Source: SBAX01 sp964646605
Lineage (GTDB): Bacteria; Planctomycetota; Phycisphaerae; UBA1845
Length of the DNA: 64,000 nucleotides
NCBI GenBank assembly: GCA_964646605.1
Contig: CAZYEX010000015.1
Coordinates: 21,353 to 85,352 of the forward strand
Reading direction: 5' to 3'
This document shows positions 51,901-61,437 of this stretch, one piece after another. Under the pieces are notes generated by a model. That model was not told where the DNA came from. It saw only the letters and a list, made by a program, of their open reading frames with translations, and searched no databases. The position numbers and the translations under genes were made by a program. Every line of letters begins with the position of its first letter. The first letter of the stretch is position 1.

Positions 51901-54771
51901 CTAGGGCGCGGGGCCCGTGGGACAGCTGACAATTGTCTCGTCAAGCCAGGGGATAAACTCGCCCGCGCCGTTGAATAAGTCGACAGCCGTCAGAACGTCC
52001 GCCGGGGAGCACTGGGCGGAGTGATCCAGGTCGCACTGCCAGGGCTGCAGGCGAGCGGGAAGTACGTCGGCGAGGTTGTCGAGCATGGTTTGCACGTCGA
52101 CCGTATCCGCGGTTCGGGTAGCATTGGCGTCGGCGGGCAAAGCCCCGAAGCAGATTCGGTTGCTGGTCTCGGTATGCGTGAAGCAGGTCCAAGCCCGCGG
52201 GTCGATGGGCCTGTTCAGCGTGAGCGTAACCGTGTTGACCGAGACGGTGGCCTGCACGATGCTCGGAGGTGTTGCATCGGGTTCCACGGCAACCGCAAAG
52301 TCAGTGACGGTTGTGCCTGCCGCACCACAGGAGAAGATCAACTCGAATGTCTTCCAGCCCTGGAGCGTCGCGGCGTTGGCCGGAAGGTGCGGCTGGCGAG
52401 CGTCGATGGCGCAGTTCGGCGGGTTGCTGTTGATGATCGCCGGGATGCAGTTGCCGGCTACGCATGCCTCGCCAGCCCGGAAGGTTTTCCCGGAGCCGAC
52501 GCACGAAGATTCTCGTACGTCGTCTTGGCATGTACAATCAGAGTTACAACAGGCCCCCCGCACACACGAAGTTGGCGTGCAATCTTCTCCCGCATCTAAG
52601 AACACGTATCCTGCGGCAAGGCAGTCGGCTTCCGTTTGAATTCCGCATTCGTTGCCATTGCAACAAGCGCCTGTGGCACAAGGATCGGGCGAGCATGAAA
52701 CGTCGTCGCCCTGATAAGCGCCGATTTCAGCAGCGCACCCCGCCGCAGTTCTCGTCGCGCATTCCTGTCCGTCATCCCCAAGGCAGCAAGCACCCGCCGG
52801 ACAAGTATCCGCGCCACAGGCAACACCCACGCTGCGGAACTCGCCGCCGATGACGCCGCATTCCGGCTCCGTGGCCTGCAAGCAGAATCCGGAAGTCGCG
52901 CAACAGGCCCCGCGCTGGTCGCAGTCGACAGCGGGACTGCATACACTGCCGTTGTTTCGATACTCGCCGGAGATGGCGCCGCACTGGGCAAGACTAAGGT
53001 CATCGAAACAATCGCCGTTATCACGACAACAGGCCCCGAATCCGGGACAGCTCGTCGGGGGGCAAGGTGCATTATTGCCTTGATAATGGCCGCCACTCGC
53101 TTCACAATTCGCTTGCCGGACGGAAGGCGTGCAGGCTGCATTCGCACCGCAGCAGGCACCGGTGGGGATCGATCCCAGGCACGCGCTGACGGTACAGGTT
53201 GTCTCCAGGGTCCGGCTACCACCGAAGGCTAGGCAGCCTTTCTGGGTCAACAGCTCGCAGGTGCCATCGGAAAAGCAGCATCGAGACAACCGTGAGGGGC
53301 ACAAGGAAAGCGACGTTTCGCACTGCACGCTAATGTTGAACTCGCCTTGAATCCATAATGCGTTGCAGAATCCGGAACTTGTATTGATGCATGTCCCATC
53401 CGGCAGGCAACACGCGCCGTACACGCGATCATTACAATCTACCGGGCACGTCGATCCGTCCCCGCGATAGGCGCTCGGGGACCCGGGGTCCGTGGAAGCA
53501 CACAGCGCTTTTTGCTCGATGGCACAGGAATCCAACTCGGTGATGTCATACCCGCGACAGCAGGCCCCTGGACAGCCGCCATCCAGCGGCAGCGTCAGGC
53601 ACGTCGTCCCTTCGCCCTTGAACACGTTCGGAGCGACGCAGGTCGCCTGCGTTCGATTCTGACAGCTACTGGGAAGGCAGCAAGCGCCTTGACACATGTT
53701 CGGGGTACAGTCGGTGCCGTCGCCACGGTACGTTCCACCGCCTGCCAAGCAGTCGGTTTCACACTTGGTGTCGACGCAAGCCGTTCCAGTGCAGCAAGCG
53801 CCCGTTACAACCGGACAAAGCTGCGGAGAACAGTCCGCCCCGGACCAATGCGCAATGCCGGGCCCCAGAAACACGTTGCCTAAGGCGCAGCTTTCAAACG
53901 TGTGTGTGCCCAGACATCCGCCGCAGGCGAAACAGCACGCGCCGAATTGACAAATCGTCTCCGCGCACAGCGTACGTTCGCCGTGGAAGAAGCTCCCCGC
54001 GCCGGTGCATTCGCTTTCAAGAACCTCGATGCACTGCTCATTGGAGGCGAGACAACACGCCCCTTTTACAGGCTTGAAACAAAGCTGCATGGAGTAGGCC
54101 CCGCCTTGGAAAATCTGTAAGGGCGGCAGGACTTCGGGGAGCAGCTCGCCCGTTGTCGGCAACCCGTTGACCGCAACGAGTCCGAGCACCTTGCCGATCT
54201 CGAAGTTGACCGGGTATCCCTGGTCGTCGCGGCCGTAGACGACGTTGCGGGCGCCCCAGGCAAAACCGATGGCATAATCAAACCCCGCCTCTAACGTGAT
54301 GGGCGGATCAAGCACCGGGGTGCGGTAGATGGCCGGCGAGAACTCACCTTCGCCCAGCGCCCCGGCGATCACGATATCGTCCTCCAACTCCAAGTGGCGG
54401 TGGTATAGACCGTCTACCTCCTTGCGATGAATGGCCACGACCAGGTCGGTCGTGCCCTCGAAGGCGAGTTCCATCTTGATTTGCTCGAGGAGCGCGCCGG
54501 TCTCGATGCGATAGACGTTGCCGCGATAACGGCTGGTGCCTTCGAAGGGAAGCAGGAATTCGCCGACGACGTTGCAGTCAGCGTCGCTCGAACCGGCCAC
54601 GGTGGACGGAGCGATCGGTCCGGCCTCATCCCCCAGGTCCGGGTCCGCCACGCTGCGCTCGACGACAGCGGACTCGCGGGTCACGCCTTTGAGAATTTGT
54701 CCGAGGGTCGGCGGGACGATGCAACAGCAAGCCAAGAATCCCAACCGCCCATACCTGCGATGCTTCGCCAT
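51901..54771 (-). CDS. Secreted cysteine-rich protein with about 13 GACC repeats
   Basis: The 956-residue protein has a signal peptide (residues 1-25) and a beta-rich N-terminal domain to about residue 235. An array of about 13 units of some 40-50 residues follows. Each starts GACC, then a GxC, a TxxxC and a GGxYxGxGxxC, and ends CxPxxC. Twelve carry GACC and one has SRCC. A C-terminal domain follows, with a dockerin-like CDLDHSAQCSPADVLTAVDL. About six cysteines per unit imply a stiff disulfide-bonded rod. The ATG at 54771 has GGAG upstream. I do not know a named family for the unit. Confidence 0.75.
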   Translation of the reverse strand: MAKHRRYGRLGFLACCCIVPPTLGQILKGVTRESAVVERSVADPDLGDEAGPIAPSTVAGSSDADCNVVGEFLLPFEGTSRYRGNVYRIETGALLEQIKMELAFEGTTDLVVAIHRKEVDGLYHRHLELEDDIVIAGALGEGEFSPAIYRTPVLDPPITLEAGFDYAIGFAWGARNVVYGRDDQGYPVNFEIGKVLGLVAVNGLPTTGELLPEVLPPLQIFQGGAYSMQLCFKPVKGACCLASNEQCIEVLESECTGAGSFFHGERTLCAETICQFGACCFACGGCLGTHTFESCALGNVFLGPGIAHWSGADCSPQLCPVVTGACCTGTACVDTKCETDCLAGGGTYRGDGTDCTPNMCQGACCLPSSCQNRTQATCVAPNVFKGEGTTCLTLPLDGGCPGACCRGYDITELDSCAIEQKALCASTDPGSPSAYRGDGSTCPVDCNDRVYGACCLPDGTCINTSSGFCNALWIQGEFNISVQCETSLSLCPSRLSRCCFSDGTCELLTQKGCLAFGGSRTLETTCTVSACLGSIPTGACCGANAACTPSVRQANCEASGGHYQGNNAPCPPTSCPGFGACCRDNGDCFDDLSLAQCGAISGEYRNNGSVCSPAVDCDQRGACCATSGFCLQATEPECGVIGGEFRSVGVACGADTCPAGACCLGDDGQECATRTAAGCAAEIGAYQGDDVSCSPDPCATGACCNGNECGIQTEADCLAAGYVFLDAGEDCTPTSCVRGACCNSDCTCQDDVRESSCVGSGKTFRAGEACVAGNCIPAIINSNPPNCAIDARQPHLPANAATLQGWKTFELIFSCGAAGTTVTDFAVAVEPDATPPSIVQATVSVNTVTLTLNRPIDPRAWTCFTHTETSNRICFGALPADANATRTADTVDVQTMLDNLADVLPARLQPWQCDLDHSAQCSPADVLTAVDLFNGAGEFIPWLDETIVSCPTGPAP

Positions 54772-55605
54772 CGTTGACTCCAATGTTCGAGGGTCTTAGT
54801 CGGGGGTCGGCGACTGGCTGCCGGCGCGGCCGTGCGTCCGGGTTCATCGCGGGAACGCCGGACATCGGCACGATCGCCTCCACCGATCGCACCGCCTCGG
54901 GAAACGCGACTGCCAAAACGCAGCCCCGCCCCCCGTCACTCGTCGCCGAAAGACGTAGGCACCCCTCCTCGACTTCGCCGGATTATAGCCCAACGGGCAG
55001 TGTCAGACCAATAGGGCGAGGTTCGATCGGTCCCCGCGTTACCGGACGGTGGGCGGGGGCGATTCCCCTCGCACCCAGCCTGAAAGGCTGGACGAACGTA
55101 GCCGTGGGCAAGCGAAGCGCCGCCCACGGTTATGGGCATCCCCTGTTTCGTTCGACCCTGAAGGGGTCGCACAGATTCGTGGGGAGATAGACGACCTTTT
55201 CAGGGTCGTGACGGTTGTCGGTCGATCCATGCCCGTGGCGGCGTCGGCCTTCGGCGGACTTGCCACCGGCTACTGTCGGCCAGACTTTCAGCCTGCACTG
55301 GGTCAACGCCTACCGTCGCGCAGGATTTCAGCCTGTAGCGTACCTCCGGTCTGCGCCGGCGCGCCCACATTCGTAGGTTCTCCCGGATTCAGCCTGAAGG
55401 GCTGACCGACAATAACCGTGGGCAAGCGCAGCGCCGCCCACGGTTAGGGCCGGCGCGGTCCGTTCGACCCTGAAAGGGTCGTCTACCATCGCCGTGGGCA
55501 CGCAAAGCGCCGCCCACGGCACATAGCCTTGCCGGCGCACGCGGCGGTGTTCCGGCGTCGCATCACAGCAGATCCGCCCCTTACGGAACGGACCTGTCGT
55601 TCCCG
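54772..55605. repeat. Gene-free region with palindromic repeats
   Basis: This 834-base stretch has no gene I can support. Three copies of the palindrome CCGTGGGC/GCCCACGG (loop about 12 bases) lie at 55102-55129, 55416-55443 and 55492-55519. They alternate with GACCCTGAAGGGGTC-type hairpins (55154-55168 and 55466-55480) and AGCCTGAAGGGCT (55391-55403). A GACCCTGTAAGGGTC relative is at 29621-29635. None has a T-run, so they are not simple terminators. Confidence 0.75.
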
Positions 55606-58600
55606 TCAGTCGTTTCGGGTGTCCGTGTAGCGGGTGAGGGTCTTGGGGCCGACGCGGACGGGCGTCGATTCGCCCAGCACCGTGGGCAGGCGGTCGATGG
55701 TTTCCTGGAAACGGATCGCCCGGGAATCCACGTCGCGGGCCTGTAGTTTCGCTTGAGTCGTCGGGTCCGGGTCGGTGATATCGGGGTCCAGGTCGCCGCG
55801 CAGAACGCCATAGACGGTAAACACATCCGATCGCACCGTAACCCAGTCGCCCAAGGCGTACAGAACGGCGATCGCATCAATGAAGTCGGCGCCGTCTGCG
55901 GCCGCGTTTACGAAGCCCGCGTCGACTCGGTCGTAGGATTTCGGGTAGCGGGGTTTTGGCGGCGCATAGACGATGGGGTCGGCCCCGAAATGTCGGACGT
56001 TTGCGAGTTCGCCGATGGTCATGAACCCGGTCCCACGCCGGGCAAGCGCGTTGAGAGCGCCCCATCCGCGGGCGTAGGCGGCGGGCGGCGGGGGGACGGC
56101 GGGCGAGGCCCCGTCGTCGTAATTGCCGGTGCAGTTGCCGCTGCGATAGCCGGTGGCAGGATCGACCACGCACGGGCCGCTGCCCGGAAGCGAACGCAAT
56201 TCTCGGTAAGCAACAATCGCCTGGGCCACTTCGTTCCCGATACGCGAGGCCTGGTTGTCTTGAACGCTCAACTCCGCGGTCGTGGGGTTGAGCGGATCGA
56301 CGGCTGTGTCCGTGACGAATCCCAGGGCGCGGCGGATGTTGCCGCGGAACACGGTGGGCACCCGCTCCATGGGAATGAGCGGCAGACCGGCGAGCACTTT
56401 CCACGGGGCGGCGTTGATGTTAATGCGCCCGTGAACGCGAAGGCCTTCCATGTCCACGCGCGGCTTGGAGTCGGGCAAGGCGACGAACGTGGGGTTGATG
56501 TCGAAGTACGGGCCGGGGTTGCGCAAGGGCAAGGCCGTGAAGTAGTCGAACACCAGTTGGCCCCAGGGAAGCGCGCCGGCGTCGCCGGGCTCGAACTGCG
56601 GGGTTTGTGCGGGCGGCAAGGAGTGGGCGGTGTACGAACTGCCCGCGGCCGTCGTGGGCCGTTCGAAGATGGGCATTCGGCCATTGTCGATTTGCACGCT
56701 CTCCGGCAGGGTTGCGACCACGACGTTGGTGGTCGGATTCTTGTACACCACGCGATCGTCGAGGCGCCCGGTGAAGGCGAGGTCAGGCGTTCGAGTGGCG
56801 GGGAAGATTGCGGCGTCAGCCCACGCCCGGTTCGCATGACGAATGAGCATCAACATCGACCCGGTGGTTGGAAACGCGATCGTGCCTGCGCCGGGGAGGC
56901 CGGTCGGGACGGGAGTGCTGAACGAACCCGTCCCCGCAGTCCGGAGTTCGACGGGGTGGAGGGTCGGGTTCGGGGCCGATTGCTCGCCGAGCGTGGTGAT
57001 GAGCAGGTTAGGGGTGTACACCGGGACCGGCGCGGTCCACGGTCGATCAAGGGTCGCAGTCCGCTCCCGTGAGTAGATGTACGGCCCCGGCCCAATGCGA
57101 CAGGGGTTCTCGGGGAGGGCCAGTCCTTGCATACCAAGACACTCGCCCGCGACCGTGACTTGATCGACGACGATGTTGACTGGGCCTTCGGGATATGGAA
57201 CGCTCCGTACCAGATACACGGTCCACCCGGTCTCAAATTGCAGCGCCGTCGCGCCGAGGTCCACCATTGATCCGTTTGCAGTCGGTCCAATCAGCTCATT
57301 TAAATCCGTACCTGACGCGAAGACAGTGAAAGGCAGTGGGTTAGGCACCGTGTTCGGCGCGAGATTGCCCGGCAACGGGACCGCGGGATGCACGACCCCG
57401 TTGGGTTCCCGCTCAATGAGGAAGTACTGTCCGGCAGCCACGATCGCGGTCTCGTAGGGATTGAAGACTTCAACGGCCCGCGCCTTGATTGGGAAGTCCG
57501 GAGGGGTGGTCTCGTTTGAGGTCCCGATTTCGGTAATGAACGGTTGCCGCTCGAGGCCGTAGACGTAGGTGGGTTGGAACTGCCCGGGACCCGCGTCCGG
57601 GTCGAGGTCGAACTCTCGACCCGCGGCCTCGGAGGGGTGGGCGCACTTCGCGCCGGGGCAGTCGGCGTCCGTTTGGCATTCGACGACGGGCGGAAGGAGC
57701 TGCCGCTGCGTCATGCACACGCGGTGGGTGAAGTCGAAGGAGCGGAGGGCGATCCGCGTGGGGATGAAATCGTCGATACCGTCGCCGTTCGGATCGTCAA
57801 AATCCTTGAAGTCGATCATATTGGCGGTAAGCGCCGCGGCCGTGCGGGTGATGGCGTTGAGGCGGTGCGGCTGGTTGGTGACCACGTCGCGGCACGATCC
57901 CACCGTCGCCCCCACGGGAATCACACACTTCTCATACCCCCAGCAATCAGCATCCGCCGCGCAGTTGTTCATGTCGTTCCAAAAGCCGCCCTGGGCGTTG
58001 CTGACCAGCATCATGAACGCGTCATAGATGAGGCGGTCGAGGTGCGCCTGGGTCAGGGACGCAGACTCGGCGCCGAAGTGTCGTAACGTGTTGGGCTGAG
58101 TTGCAGCGATTCCGTAGCCCGCGTCGAGCCAGGGAAGGCTGAGCTGCAAATGCCCCTTGCGAGCGTTCAACTTGCATCCCGTGTCGGTCGGGCAGCAGTC
58201 GTCCTGGATCGTCTGAGGGTAGTCGGCGTATTCGAAGGGGAAGCTACTGATGCCGCTCTGTAAGCGCGGAAGACAACTGTCGACATCGAACGCCGCCTGA
58301 TTCGCCTGGGTCATCAGGGCGATCATGTCTTCGCCGACATCGGCCGCGGGGTTGAGAAGGACCCGTCCGCCGCGCGAGAGCAGGTCGTCGTGGCTGACGG
58401 TGGTGACCAGGTGTCGGCGGTCGTACTCCGGGCGGTTGCCGTCGTTGGGGCTGGAGTCGAACTGGTCGGAAGTGAAGGGCTCCATGCGCATGGCCCAATA
58501 GGGCGGACTATCAGGATCGGACGAGTTAAAGGGCGCGGCCGGATCAAACGGCGCGTATTGATGGCTCGCAGCGGTCTCGTAGTCCGGCGCGGAGGGCGGG

Positions 58601-59730
58601 AACAACTGCCAGGCCATGTCCGCGTTGTTCATCGAAATCTTGGCGGAGGGATCGAAGCCCTGCAAAAACGACGGCGACATCTCGCGCGGTGGAAGAAACA
58701 AACGCCGCCGCAACATCGGCTCGTCGACGAACGGCGAATAGGCGACCTGCTTCTGGGCCGGACGGTGATAGAAGTTGCCGTAATTCGGGTCGCCCGAAAG
58801 GAAAATGTCGGGGATCTCGAGGACGTTCTCGATCAGCCGGGGATGCGAGGCGTTCAGATTGACCAGCCCGCCGTGTGGAATCACCCGCAAACCGACGAAG
58901 ACCTTGCCGTTGGGATTGGAGGGCGGATTCAGGCGTTGCGCCAGTCCGGCGAGTTGGGCGTCGCCAAGCCCCAGCAGCGAGGCGTCAACCTGTATGGAAT
59001 CGACAATCCCGTCGCCATCGGCATCGACGACGGTCTCGAGCACGCCGTCGCCGTCGAGGTCCTGCGGAGTTCCGTGACTCCATTGGGTGTCGATCGGAAA
59101 ACCCCAGGCAAACCGCGAGCGTTGGAAGGGTCGCGAACGCAGCGTCGAGGGATCCATGTAGCCGTCGAAGTAGACTTTGTCGTCACCGACGAGGACCGTG
59201 CCGTTGTCGTCCCGGTATGGCTCGATGGGGCTGGAGAAGTTGTGTACGCCGGGCATCTCGGCGAAGGCCACCTGCGATTGGGCGGCGACGGCCCCGCTGA
59301 ACGGCGAACCGGAATCGACCATGACCGCGTCGCGCAGGACGCCGCCGAATTGCTCGGAGACGTCGGAGATCGCGGCGTCGGTGCGGGTGCGGGCGGTGTC
59401 GGAGGCGATCAGACCGGCCTCGAAGTTCATCGTCGCCAAAAACGCCACCCCGACCACGAACAGAATCCCGAGGATGGTCATGACCAATACGAGAACCGAG
59501 GCACGGGATTGCCGATTGCCAATTGCCAATTGCCGATTGTCGATTTCCGAGCCCCGAGCGCAAGCGACGGGTCTGTCCGAACCCCGAGCGCAAGCGACGG
59601 GCCCATCCGAACCCCGAGCGCAAGCGAGGGGCCGAAACACCGAGGCTCGAAGTGCAAAGTTCAAAGTTCGAAGAGGGCGCAACGGCGCCTCTTTGACTTT
59701 GAACTTCGAACTTTGAACTTCGAACTTCAC
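55606..59730 (-). CDS. Very large GspK-like protein with repeat-rich N-terminus
   Basis: The 1374-residue protein starts at GTG 59730, with GGGAGGG just upstream. Residues 1-75 come from dispersed repeats: FEVQSSKF, LRTLNFALRASV, then three ACARGSD/E units and a RQLAIGNRQS stretch. A hydrophobic helix follows (LVLVMTILGILFVVGVAFLA). The C-terminal third has GspK features (GRININAAPWKVLAGLPL, and a GFMTIGELANVRHFG helix-hairpin-helix-like part). GspK is the tip minor pseudopilin of type II secretion, normally near 320 residues; the enlargement is unusual. It follows the GspJ-like gene directly. Confidence 0.65.
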   Translation of the reverse strand: MKFEVQSSKFKVKEAPLRPLRTLNFALRASVFRPLACARGSDGPVACARGSDRPVACARGSEIDNRQLAIGNRQSRASVLVLVMTILGILFVVGVAFLATMNFEAGLIASDTARTRTDAAISDVSEQFGGVLRDAVMVDSGSPFSGAVAAQSQVAFAEMPGVHNFSSPIEPYRDDNGTVLVGDDKVYFDGYMDPSTLRSRPFQRSRFAWGFPIDTQWSHGTPQDLDGDGVLETVVDADGDGIVDSIQVDASLLGLGDAQLAGLAQRLNPPSNPNGKVFVGLRVIPHGGLVNLNASHPRLIENVLEIPDIFLSGDPNYGNFYHRPAQKQVAYSPFVDEPMLRRRLFLPPREMSPSFLQGFDPSAKISMNNADMAWQLFPPSAPDYETAASHQYAPFDPAAPFNSSDPDSPPYWAMRMEPFTSDQFDSSPNDGNRPEYDRRHLVTTVSHDDLLSRGGRVLLNPAADVGEDMIALMTQANQAAFDVDSCLPRLQSGISSFPFEYADYPQTIQDDCCPTDTGCKLNARKGHLQLSLPWLDAGYGIAATQPNTLRHFGAESASLTQAHLDRLIYDAFMMLVSNAQGGFWNDMNNCAADADCWGYEKCVIPVGATVGSCRDVVTNQPHRLNAITRTAAALTANMIDFKDFDDPNGDGIDDFIPTRIALRSFDFTHRVCMTQRQLLPPVVECQTDADCPGAKCAHPSEAAGREFDLDPDAGPGQFQPTYVYGLERQPFITEIGTSNETTPPDFPIKARAVEVFNPYETAIVAAGQYFLIEREPNGVVHPAVPLPGNLAPNTVPNPLPFTVFASGTDLNELIGPTANGSMVDLGATALQFETGWTVYLVRSVPYPEGPVNIVVDQVTVAGECLGMQGLALPENPCRIGPGPYIYSRERTATLDRPWTAPVPVYTPNLLITTLGEQSAPNPTLHPVELRTAGTGSFSTPVPTGLPGAGTIAFPTTGSMLMLIRHANRAWADAAIFPATRTPDLAFTGRLDDRVVYKNPTTNVVVATLPESVQIDNGRMPIFERPTTAAGSSYTAHSLPPAQTPQFEPGDAGALPWGQLVFDYFTALPLRNPGPYFDINPTFVALPDSKPRVDMEGLRVHGRININAAPWKVLAGLPLIPMERVPTVFRGNIRRALGFVTDTAVDPLNPTTAELSVQDNQASRIGNEVAQAIVAYRELRSLPGSGPCVVDPATGYRSGNCTGNYDDGASPAVPPPPAAYARGWGALNALARRGTGFMTIGELANVRHFGADPIVYAPPKPRYPKSYDRVDAGFVNAAADGADFIDAIAVLYALGDWVTVRSDVFTVYGVLRGDLDPDITDPDPTTQAKLQARDVDSRAIRFQETIDRLPTVLGESTPVRVGPKTLTRYTDTRND
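59552..59631. repeat. Three tandem 30-base repeats (family C) in the GspK-like gene
   Basis: CCCCGAGCGCAAGCGACGGG occurs at 59552 and 59582, and with one change at 59612, at exact 30-base (ten-codon) spacing. On the coding strand they encode ACARGSD/E units. Inverted copies lie at about 36962 and 13239. Confidence 0.85.
59648..59729. repeat. Family A cassette at the start of the GspK-like gene
   Basis: Two inverted arms (59648-59673 and 59692-59729) of AAGTTCAAAGTTCGAAG-type units are separated by 18 bases, the same layout as in flgI. They encode FEVQSSKF and RTLNFALR. Confidence 0.85.
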
Positions 59731-59731
59731 G

Positions 59732-61297
59732 TCACCCTCCCACCGGAATCACCATCACGTGGCGGATGGGTCGCTCCAAGCGGCGGTCTTTGTCGAAAAC
59801 GTCGATGGTGATGCGAAGCGCGCCGGGGAACATGTCGTCGGGTACGAGTTCGAATGTGCCCTGCACGGGGCGAGCAGCCGTGAAGGCCACGAGGTTGGGA
59901 CGTTTGCCATCGGGCGCGAGCTGCTTCCCTCCCTCCCAGGCTTCCGGATCCGACTCTCCGCAGTCCGAACCGCGAAATCGATCGCACAGCGAGTACCCTT
60001 CGCCATCGGGGTGGTAGGTGCGGTTCCTGAGCAAACTCCTGAGGTTGAGGCAACGGTCGTAGTTCTCGTCGTTTGCGTTGCTGCAGCTCCCTGCGTCTAC
60101 CAGTGCCTTGACGCGCGAGGCCAAGCTGTACAACGGGTCGGGCTTTCCGCCCGCCTCGCCGGGGTCACCGGGGTCGAACCAGAAAACTTCCTCGGCCCCA
60201 TCCAGCCGTCCGGCGACGAACTCGCTCCGCGGGTTGAGCGACCATTCCACCTTAAAGTACGCACAATTGGGCAGAAAGAAATGCCCCAAGCGGTCGGCCA
60301 GGAGCGGCGGCGGAACGGGATCGAGCCGACTTCGGACGAACGGTTTCAACAGCTGTGCCGGCGACGAGTCTCCGAAGATTCGCGGGAGGTACCACGGTCG
60401 GTATAGAAAATCCCCGGCGATGGGCCCGGGCTGAGGACGAAGGACCAAGTCCTCAAAGGCCACCGAGTTGCCCGGAGGCATGGGGTCCGTGAGTCGAACG
60501 ACATCACTCGCGCCATCGAGGAGTCCGCCTTGCGCGGGGTTGTAGGCCAGCCCGCCTTTCGACTCAATTTCGTCCCACACCAGCGCACCGTCCGGTTTGT
60601 CGGTCGGTACCATTAGTACGGTTCGTCGCGCGAGGTGCCATTGTTCGGCCGGGGCGTGGCTGATCCCTGTGGTCGACGGATAATTCACGCCGCCGACTTT
60701 GTCCACCGGAAAAATCGGCGAGTCCAGATCTCCGCTGGTTGTAAAATCGCCGCGAAGGGGGTGGAACTCGTAGCCATTCGCCGCCGTTTCCGAGGCCACG
60801 TAGTCGCCGAGCTCCGCGTGGCCATACACGACCTGTTGCAGACCGGTGGTCAGGCCGCGCGTCGAACCGGCAAAGGAACTCCCGCGGTGGGACGTGAAGA
60901 TCATCAGCATGTCGGCGCGCGGCGGGAGAAGGTTCCCCTTGAGGTTCCCCTCGTCGTACTCACGTTCCGGGTCGAGGGAATGCGGGTACCCCGTGGCCGG
61001 TCCGCCGGTGGATGCCGTAGCATCCACGTCCGAGTCACGACCGTTCTGCGTCCAATAAGCGTTAACCGGATTGCCCTGAATGAGAATCATCGAGTAACCG
61101 GGTTGCACGCCGCTGAGGTCCTCGCGGAGGGTCTGCTCGACGGCGCGGAGCTGCTGCATGAGATCGGTGAGGGCCGTGGCTTGACCTGTGGATTGCATGG
61201 TCAAAGTGAAAACCTGCCCGGCCAGCGAGAGCATAAGAATGAGGATTCCCATGGCCACCACGAGCTCGGCCAAAGAGAAGCCCGCCCGCCGGGTCAC
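59732..61297 (-). CDS. GspJ-like minor pseudopilin
   Basis: The 521-residue protein has a type IV prepilin leader: GTG start, VTRRAG then FSLAELVVAMGILILMLSL, with cleavage after the glycine. The mature globular region is large compared with GspJ (about 200). The GTG at 61297 has GAGG 6 bases upstream; an upstream in-frame ATG at 61387 adds 30 residues without gain. The stop is followed one base later by the GspK-like gene, so the two are coupled. GspJ and GspK form the tip of a type II secretion pseudopilus, but no other gsp gene is in the window. Confidence 0.65.
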   Translation of the reverse strand: MTRRAGFSLAELVVAMGILILMLSLAGQVFTLTMQSTGQATALTDLMQQLRAVEQTLREDLSGVQPGYSMILIQGNPVNAYWTQNGRDSDVDATASTGGPATGYPHSLDPEREYDEGNLKGNLLPPRADMLMIFTSHRGSSFAGSTRGLTTGLQQVVYGHAELGDYVASETAANGYEFHPLRGDFTTSGDLDSPIFPVDKVGGVNYPSTTGISHAPAEQWHLARRTVLMVPTDKPDGALVWDEIESKGGLAYNPAQGGLLDGASDVVRLTDPMPPGNSVAFEDLVLRPQPGPIAGDFLYRPWYLPRIFGDSSPAQLLKPFVRSRLDPVPPPLLADRLGHFFLPNCAYFKVEWSLNPRSEFVAGRLDGAEEVFWFDPGDPGEAGGKPDPLYSLASRVKALVDAGSCSNANDENYDRCLNLRSLLRNRTYHPDGEGYSLCDRFRGSDCGESDPEAWEGGKQLAPDGKRPNLVAFTAARPVQGTFELVPDDMFPGALRITIDVFDKDRRLERPIRHVMVIPVGG

Positions 61298-61437
61298 TAC
61301 GTACCTCGATCGTAACCTATTGTCCCAAAGCAACTTACGTTCGCCCTTCACGTCCGATAGGGGGGTCCGCCGCCCGGCGCCTGCCACCTTCGACCACGCC
61401 CATTATGGGCCGGAACAGGTGTCGGGCTAGCTACGGA

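Noticed and set aside
55102..55519. Palindromes read as a series of transcription terminators
   Set aside because: No T-runs, many copies in a small gap, and sequence identity between copies; a repeat family explains them better.
59552..59631. Regular 30-base spacing reminiscent of a CRISPR array
   Set aside because: Units are coding, nearly contiguous, have no unique spacers, and no cas genes are nearby.
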